Part shown: positions 56,291 through 64,000 of the stretch, one piece after another
How the letters are laid out: the number at the start of each line of letters is the position of its first letter
How positions within the stretch are numbered: the first letter of the stretch is position 1
From: Hetaerina americana
Taxonomy: Eukaryota; Arthropoda; Insecta; Odonata; Calopterygidae
DNA: 64,000 nucleotides
Direction: 5' to 3'
Assembly: GCA_022747635.1 (NCBI GenBank)
Contig: JAKTNV010000009.1
Location: forward strand, 66,308,177-66,372,176
Position numbers and translations under genes: made by a program
The notes under the pieces: generated by a model
What the model was told of the DNA's origin: nothing
The model's database searches: none
Seen by the model: only the letters and a program-made list of their open reading frames with translations

Positions 56291-56650
56291 TTTCTGCTGC
56301 GTCTTCTGTCCTGCTGCTTGCAAGGGTTTCGTGGGATGATGATCGCGGAAGCCTTGCCTCCCCCGCTGCCGGGCACGACACACGGCCGATTGGGCCGAGC
56401 CCCGTAGTTGCCAGGACTCAAAACCTCTGTATTGTTCATCATGTTAATCTTGGGAATGATAATTGAGGTGGTTTCCCGTTGCCTTCCTCAATAGTGTTTT
56501 TAACGTGACACCATCCCATACTGGCCGCCCCTCTGGGTTCAGACGCCATTGCAGCCGCCTCACTGAGGAACAGACGCTCCGTGGACCACCTTTCGTCTGG
56601 CTCCTAACCTTCGACCTATCTGGCATGGGTGACCCTACCAGGAGCAATTA
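56290..56650 (-). repeat. GC-richer 5' leader of the EN-RT LINE
   Basis: A less AT-rich segment immediately 5' of the endonuclease on the minus strand. It reads LLVGSPMPDRSKVRSQTKGG, then VCSSVRRLQWRLNPEGRPVW and DGVTLKTLLRKATGNHL in the 67-codon frame 56647-56444. I believe similar sequence lies at the 5' end of this LINE type in other arthropod genomes. I do not identify a function. Its position and orientation fit a leader or ORF1 remnant. Confidence 0.45.
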
Positions 56651-57349
56651 TTACTACTCCCACCAGCACAGCTATTTTCTCTCTCTCTCTGCAGAACCTG
56701 GTTCCTGTTGGAGATGGGGATGGGATCTGCCTCCGTACATTTCCAATCCCCGCCGCAGCGTAACCCTCTTTTTACTTAGAGAACCTACTCTTGAATCGTC
56801 CGATCAATGGAGTGGAGGCCTTTTTCATTCGGGAATGGAGCCACAGGTATTTCTCCGCTCGGCCAGCCGCTTATTGTAACACAACGTAGCTCTACCACCG
56901 TTTCTCGTATATGAGAGGAGAAGTAACGATGGACTTTGCGAAGATAATAATGGTTCACCAACTAATAAGGGAAACGGTGGTCAAATAAGTTCACGCTCTA
57001 ATTAATAGCATGAAGTCTCTAAATAACAATATTATAGCAAGTGCAATCTACTAAAAAATGGCGAGGTAAGGGAGTGGTACTCTAATGAGAACCAATCAGG
57101 ATTTAAATGTAAAGAAACAAGAGAAGCTCTTCTTTCTCTAGGGTAAAGGGATAGGATATCAAAAGAACACCTCAATTTTTTCAAAATCATTAGTCTGGTA
57201 ATTACTTTCAATAACTTGGTTTCGGACTTAGAAGTAAACGACAAAACTGAGCTTCTCTGCTGATTGCAACTTACAAAGAGAGGGGTAAAGTTGTGATAAG
57301 AAGTGGTGTAAGCAGAGAAGGGTCCAAAATGAAGGAAGCACCAAGACAG
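56651..57349. other. No gene seen
   Basis: A CT-rich dinucleotide run (TCTCTCTCTCTCTGC) lies near 56683. Otherwise mixed DNA. The plus ORF (56463-56879) overlaps the LINE leader on the opposite strand and is probably a shadow. No gene. Confidence 0.4.
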
Positions 57350-57970
57350 GATTGCTTTTATCATCGTTCATGTTGAATGAGTTCACTGATAACAAAATGA
57401 ATGAGGTCAAGGTGCGAATATTCGATAAAATAAGCGTGCTGCTGCTGCGATTTGCGGACGACATACCTAGATTTTCAGAGAAGAAAACGACCTAAAAAGG
57501 ATGTGAGCTTCATTGAGATTGGGATGAACAAAGGGAACCATATGATTAAAACTAATGAACTCAATGCAATGGCATACAGCTTAAGTGACGAAGAGCAAGT
57601 GAAACAGTGGTGCAATCAATGCAGCAAGTTAACTAGCGAGTTAAAAAGCAGAAGAAAATTGAGAGTGGCGCAATACTTGTTCCTGAGACAAGGAGTAACT
57701 ACTGAAAGCAAATAACATTTGCGGTCTTATAAAAACCATAAGGTTTACTGGAATCCTCATTTGGCTGAAATGCATGAATGGATGGAAGAGTTGCAGAAAT
57801 AATAAGATAAAGAGCGATGGGTGGATCCATCTAGGAACGGATGATGAAAGTATGTGGACTGCCAGAGTAACAAACGAAGGAGCATTCCGAAGGGCAAGTG
57901 AGGAGAGAAGCACATCGAGGTCACTAACAGGAAGAGAGAAACCATTTGGACACATTCTGAGTCACGATGG
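57350..57970 (+). pseudogene. EN-RT LINE RT remnant
   Basis: The plus-strand translation gives NEVKVRIFDKISVLLLRFAD plus D, the RFADD motif of RT. Further on come TGREKPFGHILSHDGRW, the GHxLRHDGRW-like C-terminal block of EN-RT LINEs. Between them the sequence is decayed. An 87-codon frame (57452-57715) and a 72-codon frame (57774-57992) are open. Confidence 0.65.
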
Positions 57971-58859
57971 TCGGTGGCAAGTCAAGGATTAATTGGTTTT
58001 TTTACGGCTCACGGCCAAGGACGAAATATTTCATTCATTACAATACCCAGGGTAGACTTATTCCTCTTAATAATTAATCACGCCATCTGGTACCATTTAC
58101 TAGTGTTTGGATCTGAAATAAGTGCTTTACAAAAGGGGAATGCTTGGAGATGCCTCGATCCGTATTTTGATGTAGGGAACTCGCAGTATACGTCCCATGT
58201 TAAAAATGTCAAGCCTCCATTAGGGTTGCTCCCTTTAAGCTTTCCTCAACAGGTGGACTCCCAAGTGTGACATTTTAATCATGCCAGTAAATTAGGGCTT
58301 TCGCGGCGGTTACAATGGAGTTTCATTTTCGGTTACAACTTTTGGATCTCTTGGGCGTTCTGTGAGGGACTTTTAAATTGAGCGTGTGAAGTATCAGTGG
58401 GTTTGTCTCATTGTTCATTTCCTTGTTGTGTTGTATATATCAATCCGGCTGTGGTGAGAGATAACAAGGAGGGAGTTTGTTGTTGATAGTGGAGTTGGCC
58501 AAAAGGTAAATAAATAAACGGGTCAAATGCTACATGTGCGTTATATCTAAGCGTGTCAAGGATGGTTGGACTGCAACTTATATTTTCACGAGAGGAAACT
58601 TATTCAAATATTGAATTATTTTTCCCGGTGGATTTCATTTTTCGTCAATTTAAAACGTCGATCAGTCATTGGCCGGATCTTGATTCGGATCTGATTTTAG
58701 TAAAAAGGGTCAAAACTGCGGCCCTCCAGGAGGAACGAACGAAAGTGGGCGAAGTACAGAGTACTTGGTTAAGTTGTCCATTTCCGTGAACTTGAAATGG
58801 ATGGAAGGCTAAAGTTTTGTTGGGTCTGTAATCGGATGATATGAGAGAGATTCGGAAAG
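57971..58859. other. No gene seen
   Basis: Mixed AT-rich DNA. ORFs of 78-98 codons lack family features. Confidence 0.4.
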
Positions 58860-58864
58860 AAGAA

Positions 58865-59218
58865 CTAAGTTGGACTAGCGTAAATGACGGCAGGAAGGAT
58901 GGTGGAAAAGTGTAGCAGTATTTTAAGTACGGTGATAAGAGTGCTCTTCCTGAATAATAAGGTATCCCTTGCTGCTTTTAATTTAATTGATAAAATACTG
59001 GATAGAAGGTTACATTTTAGCTTGTTATCCAAATTGACCGCTAAAAATTTTTTATGAGGGACTAGGTGAGTAGAATCGATGCTATGGGTAACGCTTTTAA
59101 TACGAGACTTTTGTTTTGTGCGCCAAAATGTGATTTCTTGACAATTTTTGGGGTTAGATTTAATTTTTTTAATTTTTTTTAATTTTTTTAAAACTAGGTT
59201 TTTCTGTACTTGAGCCAA
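58865..59218 (-). pseudogene. LINE RT C-terminal fragment
   Basis: A 117-codon minus frame. It reads INPKNCQEITFWRTK-like sequence, then LAVNLDNKLKCNLLSSILSI and ARDTLLFRKSTLITVLKILL. This is the (K)FLGVxLDxxLxWxxHIxxLxxKLxxAxYALRxL block that follows the catalytic site in CR1/RTE-like LINEs, with mutations. The N-terminal end carries a run of K/I residues from a simple repeat. No stop inside it. Confidence 0.7.
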
Positions 59219-60298
59219 ATATGAGAGTAGATTATAGTCGCATCTTCTGTAAAAATAAATAATTTAGTGGACTTGATGCATGTAACTATATTGTACATGA
59301 CAAATAATTTTTATTAAGCAAATGGGAATGTTGGCTGAAAAAGAGTTTGAAGAGAAGACCAACGTTCCACACCTTATCAGAGGCTTTTTCTGATTCCAGA
59401 AATTCGGCAGATGTACGACGACCGTTTGGAGTGCCATGCAGGGTATATTTTCTATACCGTTTCAATGTCGACACTAGGAATCAGTAAATCATCCTAAGCA
59501 AACTTATTTAATAAAAATATTTTAAACTTAAAATAAATGAACAGTCTTTTGAAGTTTTCCTCCAAAACTATGTTCTGTGTACTTCATTTGGGAACCAGAT
59601 GAGAGATGTAATGTACAACCATTAAATTAAAAACACCAGTGTTTTTCTCAATCTTAAGAATTTCTCTCACCATTGATTCCATACGATTCAGACCGGATGG
59701 CAGTGGGAATATCGGCACAAAGTCTGCATCTCCGTGAGCGTTAACGTTAGAGCTTCCTTCCGCCGACGTCTGAAATAACGTGATGGGCCATTTTACTTTC
59801 TCTTTGTGTATATTTGGGGAAAGCATTGTATTCACGAAGTCCAAGATGTGTAAACATAAACGCTAAAAGCTTTATTCGAAAGACAGAAAACAATCAACGA
59901 TACGAGACGCTTTTATTTTCTTCATGCATAGTTAACTTGGAGGAAAGTCTTGAAATCACGAGTGTCGGTGGGAGTTGGCCCCTGGCGCCTGGGGCAATAT
60001 TCCTCATTACCCACTTCGATGGAATGATTGCATCTTAAAGTTTTTGTGAGAGGATCCAAACGTTAATTTGGTCCCTATCATTGGATTAATTTCCTCTCGG
60101 AAAAAACAGGGTGAATATGATCTGGGTGTGTCCTTCCATAGCGACGTCGCCCATCGATCCCAGGTAGACACTCGGGTGAGAGTCCATAAGTGTACCCGCC
60201 ATGGATATTGCTCTCCAGTAAACAATTACGGGTCGTTTGTCTTTGATTATATGCTTGCGCAAGTGCTACTACATGGCGGAGGCTTACTCTCGGCGTTC
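59219..60298. other. No gene seen
   Basis: AT-rich DNA with a pyrimidine-rich patch near 59150-59190. ORFs up to 86 codons without recognisable features. Confidence 0.4.
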
Positions 60299-60329
60299 TT
60301 TGATTAGCGTTGCATAAACGCTAATCAAA
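60299..60329. repeat. 13-bp perfect hairpin
   Basis: TTTGATTAGCGTT (60299-60311) and AACGCTAATCAAA (60317-60329) flank a GCATA loop. The flanks extend weakly as TTCTTTG and CAAAGAA. No coding role. Confidence 0.9.
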
Positions 60330-61253
60330 TAACAAAGAAAATGTTGCGCCTAGCCAGTAAAATTCTTTTTATAAGTAATGCTTTTATCATTGGTGATATA
60401 TTATTAATTGTCAACGATTCTGAATTTATTTTCAGAGCCGAAAGTGCGTTTGGTAAGCGAGAAGCTTAATCCTCTGTATTAACCCCAAAAAAAAACTTTC
60501 TTACCCGATTAGAAAATTATGTGTCACATAATAACAACAAAAATTATTACATCCAGCTCCATCCAGTGGTAAAAAAACATATTCTCTTTCCTGAAAAGGC
60601 ACATAAAGGTAATTAACCAACCAAAATAAAGCTTTACTGTACTTGAATCAATCGATTATTCATTTTATAATTGGATTTTTTCCGCAGATTTTTCGGTACC
60701 TAAAAACAACAATGAAAAGCTAGCTCCGCAGAAAATCAAAACTCCGCCAAAGGTTCAGGACGGCGTAACGCGTAGGGCACCACAGCAATTCGCTCATTCT
60801 TGTCTCTCAAATGGAGCTTTTGATTTCTTGAACCCGTCAATGTAAAAGCTTCATGAGGTCGGAAACTGAACTATTGAGCAGTACCACTCAGCAAGTAGCT
60901 AATGATGGAATGAAAGCTGAGAGAATTTCTACAGCGTCTATTACAGTGAACAACGGGAAAATGAATTGGGATTAGAAAATGATACATTGCAAAAAAACTG
61001 CAAGCCAAAGCATTAAAAGAATTTAAATTAGTTTTTTTTTAAGTTTAAACTTATCATTCGCAAAGTGTTCGGAAAATGTAAAATATTTAATGTTCTCTAA
61101 ATCTAGTTATTTAGCTAAATCTAGAATAATTAGTTCCTTATTGTGATCTTATGCTGTCTTTCTAAAGCATTGACAGCTTTGAGCATGCGATCCTTTCGTA
61201 AAAACTCCCGTTTTGGAATAATATGAAAAACAAAAAAATTCAAAACCTCAAAA
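60330..61253. other. No gene seen
   Basis: AT-rich. No recognisable feature. Confidence 0.4.
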
Positions 61254-61660
61254 TGTAGTGTGGGTTTCTCGGAAACCCACACTAACGATCATCTCTCCCA
61301 AGGAGGTGTACACCCCAGCAAACAAAACAAATTCCGCTACCCAATTCCCCCTTTTGGCTAAAATGTAGCTACTATGTCATCCGCCCTCCCCTCGAGGGAG
61401 CGATGGCCGCGCTCCCTCGATGCTTTATAAAGCGAGACGGTCCTGGGGCAGTGGCCTATTACCTTCCCCATTCATCCCCCGATACCCTACCTCTGAGACC
61501 GTCGGTCAAGCCTACGACCACACCAGAGATGCCCAGCCTTGCCCCGCTCTCCCGTCCCTACTCCCCGGCGCCTGAACCCCATTAATTGAAAAGGGTAAAA
61601 TAAAGACTCATAAACCGAATACGACTCTCATTCTGTGCTACGCTCCCACCAATGATGTCG
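61254..61660 (+). repeat. Candidate solo LTR
   Basis: A GC-richer 400-bp segment. It starts with TGTAGTGTGGGTTTC (and a 12-bp hairpin) and contains TATAAAG at 61426-61432 and AATAAA at 61599-61604, about 175 bp apart. After the polyadenylation site it ends in TTCTGTGCTACGCTCCCACC. A promoter and a poly(A) signal in that order and spacing are typical of LTRs. No partner LTR, primer-binding site or gag-pol is nearby, so a solo LTR or a different repeat are both possible. Confidence 0.4.
61257..61283. repeat. 12-bp perfect hairpin
   Basis: AGTGTGGGTTTC (61257-61268) pairs with GAAACCCACACT (61272-61283) across a TCG loop. It lies at the presumed start of the candidate LTR. Confidence 0.9.
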
Positions 61661-62789
61661 CGGCCGCCAACCACAAGACAAAAGGCATCTCGCTTGACTC
61701 GTAAAAATTACAATCTCAGGATTAACGACTGTAAAGCCATTGTCCTTGTCGCTTCACTCTAAAAACTCTCCACTATAAAGTTCTCTGTGAAGGAAAACTC
61801 AGCTGCTATGGGATGTAGTCAAACTAAATTCCTGGAGCTGTCTTTAAGTGAGGATTGTGCCTGCCCGTGTAAATGATATTACAGTTCAGTTGCAATAATT
61901 ATGTTAATGCTGAGCAAAATGTGTAAGCATCCTACCGGACCCATAACATTCCACTATTGAAAAACCATCTCAATTTCTCCTCGACATGCACATTGCATTG
62001 CGCCGTATTAGTAAAAAACAATAAACAATATATTTCCATCAAACTCTTTAGTGAGCACTTAGCAGGTGAATCGACCATAAAACTGTGTTCTCGCGATGGG
62101 ATTGAAATGTACTCATTTAACTGCATTTACAATATTTTACTCTCACATCAAATTGAATTTTTCTCCTCTTTTGATGTGTTTAAAAGACTTGTTGATTCGT
62201 TAATTTATTGAAAAGCTAATTATAAAGTCAATGACCACTTGGAGGCTAAATATTGAATGCGCATCTATTTATTACTCTCTGTTCCTTGTGTTTGGGCGTA
62301 CGTATTTCATGTCACGCCATTATTACCTGTTCCCTATATAAAAACCTACATTATTTTTATTAAAGTTCTCTCGTTCTTGTCCTTCATCATGTTGAATAGT
62401 TTCCATAAAGTTAAGTCAAGCGTGGTGTTGGACCTGATTTTACTGCAATTTTGGTATTTGTCAGGGCCTGCACGGGCGATGGCCTACGGCAAGCACGAAC
62501 CGATATCATACGTAAAAGGAGGATCGTTCATTTTGAAAACTTGCGATTTACATACCATATTCGCCATGCATGTGTAAACCGCCGGACAGTTTTATTAAAT
62601 GGCCCTCGCTTCCTTTTTTCTCAAAGATTTGAAGAAATATTATAATTCCCAAATTTTTCAGATTTTCTCAATTTCATGATAATCTTAAATTAATTCGTTT
62701 CGGGAAAATTGGTTTGGATTCCTGAATAATTTTATAATGTTGAGGAAAAAAACTGCGGAAAATCATTGATAAAAGAATATCATTTGGAA
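61661..62789. other. No gene seen
   Basis: AT-rich. The plus ORFs at 61957-62211 and 62257-62577 have hydrophobic stretches but no recognisable family. Confidence 0.4.
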
Positions 62790-63070
62790 CGCCTTTTTAG
62801 TTTCGTTTAATGAGCAACGAACTAATTTAAAAGTCCTTGACATCAGTAACTTATCGACATCACCGCTTACAAAAAAGCATCCATGAGTATTTTAGATAAA
62901 TCAGATGGAATGGGGACGCCTTTTTAGGTTTGTTTTATGAGCAACAAACTAATTTAAAAGTCCTTATAACTGTAACTTATCTACATCTATAAGTAATTTA
63001 AAAGTCCTTACATCTGTAACTTATCTACATTACCGCTTCCAAAATAACATCTATGCGTATTTTAGATAAA
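62790..63070. repeat. 127-bp tandem repeat with nested duplication
   Basis: The word GCCTTTTTAG starts at 62791 and again at 62918. The units share AATGAGCAACGAACTAATTT-like, TAAAAGTCCTT and TATTTTAGATAAAT blocks. In the second unit a roughly 44-bp piece (AATTTAAAAGTCC...TCTACAT) is itself duplicated (62951 and 62995). No ORF spans the repeat. Confidence 0.8.
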
Positions 63071-63705
63071 TGAAATCTACAACTTCACAAGACAGGTAAA
63101 TTAAGAAAAATGTCTTGGTCACATAATTATCAAAATTTTTCGATTATTGATATTGATTCATGGGTCGAACCCTACGTCGCGAAATTTGAAATTCTAATTG
63201 ACCCAAGTGGATTATTTCTTTCCCATAAAAATTAAATCTCACATGATTAACCTGAAACAGCATCGTGATTGGTAGCATTCGCAATGTTTGAGCGAGCTTA
63301 CTTTTAGGCCTAAGAAATGAATCCTTGGGGTCAGATATACACGTAATAGTCACATTCACAAGCCCTCATAAGTCACATTCGTTATTCAAAGTTTTCTATT
63401 GGAATTAAGTTGTCCAAGCAAAGAATTATATACAATCTGTACTGTATACCGGCTAAATATCCTTGGGATTCTCTAATTCACATTTACGATTTGGGACAAT
63501 AGGACTTTTAGGACAATAGGACTATTTAGGATAACAGGATTTGTAAATTTCATCGTAGGTCTAATGAAAGGGACTGCGCATCTTCATCTTGACTTGAGGA
63601 AATGGAAGTTCCGCGTCCAAACTATAAGGAACTATGTCCTACACCAAAACTTCCAGGGCCAGGATGCAGAAGGCCAGCACACATTAATGAAATTTCTGGG
63701 GATAC
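63071..63705. other. No gene seen; short tandem repeat
   Basis: AT-rich. The short word GGACAATAGGACT occurs at about 63494 and 63512. No gene. Confidence 0.4.
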
Positions 63706-64000
63706 CTAAATAGAATACCAACAACATGACTTCCGAGGCCACCGGCGAAGGAAAGTGAATTGGAGATTATCTGGACGCAAGGAACGAGATGTATCGCGTC
63801 GCGGCAGAGTTAAGTCTCGACACGACGACGAGGAAGGAGGAGTGGAATGGGACGAAGGGGCTTTGGTTAGCAGGCTCTCCAACGGTAATGAGAAGTCAGG
63901 TGGACGGGGGTGGCGGTCAGGCACGGAAGGGGAGGGGAAGGACACAAGAAAAGGGGAGTTCTGATTGGCCGACACGCGACTCGCTTTCCTCGCTAGCCCG
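63706..64000. promoter_or_regulatory. GC-rich window edge, possible promoter
   Basis: G-rich and CpG-containing sequence at the end of the window, with ATTGGCC (an inverted CCAAT box) at 63963-63970. Overlapping ORFs (69 and 89 codons) have Arg/Glu/Gly-rich composition and no family features. It may be the edge of a gene promoter that continues outside the window. Confidence 0.3.

Noticed and set aside
1..64000. CRISPR array, rRNA genes or bacterial-style operons
   Set aside because: No regular short repeats with unique spacers, no rRNA-like sequence and no closely packed ORFs. The genome is eukaryotic by its intron, transposons and SINEs.

Overview
The window is eukaryotic nuclear DNA, almost certainly from an insect or another arthropod with a large, repeat-rich genome. 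The evidence is one well-supported host gene with a GT-AG intron (an ecdysteroid/choline kinase-like, CHK/EcKinase-family protein), mariner, Ty3/gypsy and several kinds of non-LTR (LINE) elements, tRNA-derived SINEs, and AT-rich intergenic DNA broken by CpG-rich islands. The sequence alone does not let me name the order or species. There is no bacterial-style operon, CRISPR array or rRNA gene.

Layout. 1-5.1 kb: a dead mariner copy (+), a LINE 3' fragment (+) and a second LINE 3' fragment (-). 5.6-11.8 kb: a Ty3/gypsy retrotransposon on the minus strand with intact gag and pol, a textbook -1 frameshift cassette between them, a leucine-tRNA-type primer-binding site and a 5' LTR, but no recognisable 3' LTR. 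12.5-14.9 kb: a dispersed 313-bp repeat, a CpG-rich island with a TATA/initiator arrangement, and a small ORF with a signal-peptide-like start. 15-24 kb: decayed LINEs, a tandem repeat, and a gag-protease remnant of a second gypsy-type element. 24-33 kb: tRNA-headed SINEs, LINE endonuclease and RT pieces, foldback elements and a strongly strand-asymmetric G/T-rich stretch. 33.5-35.8 kb: the two-exon EcKinase-like gene (minus), with a LINE relic in its intron and a long hairpin just upstream of its start codon. 37.6-46 kb: a LINE, an internally deleted mariner with terminal inverted repeats, inverted tRNA-SINE units, a patchwork of three repeat blocks that each recur elsewhere in the window, and a 290-codon RT ORF. 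46-59 kb: at least nine further LINE fragments, mostly of the endonuclease-RT type with AP-endonuclease-like EN, the longest at 54.05-56.65 kb (minus). 59-64 kb: short perfect hairpins, a candidate solo LTR, a 127-bp tandem repeat and a G+C-rich end.

How the parts relate. The only cellular gene I can support is the EcKinase-like one, so most of the coding signal is transposon-derived. The two mariner copies (1.0 kb and 39.5 kb) are one family. At least five LINE copies share a 3'-terminal hairpin. Three blocks at 12.5, 16.5 and 22.2 kb are joined edge to edge at 43.4-45.0 kb. I found no clearly new biological system. The best items for follow-up are the frameshift cassette, the patchwork locus, the tandem tRNA-headed units and the CpG-island promoter.
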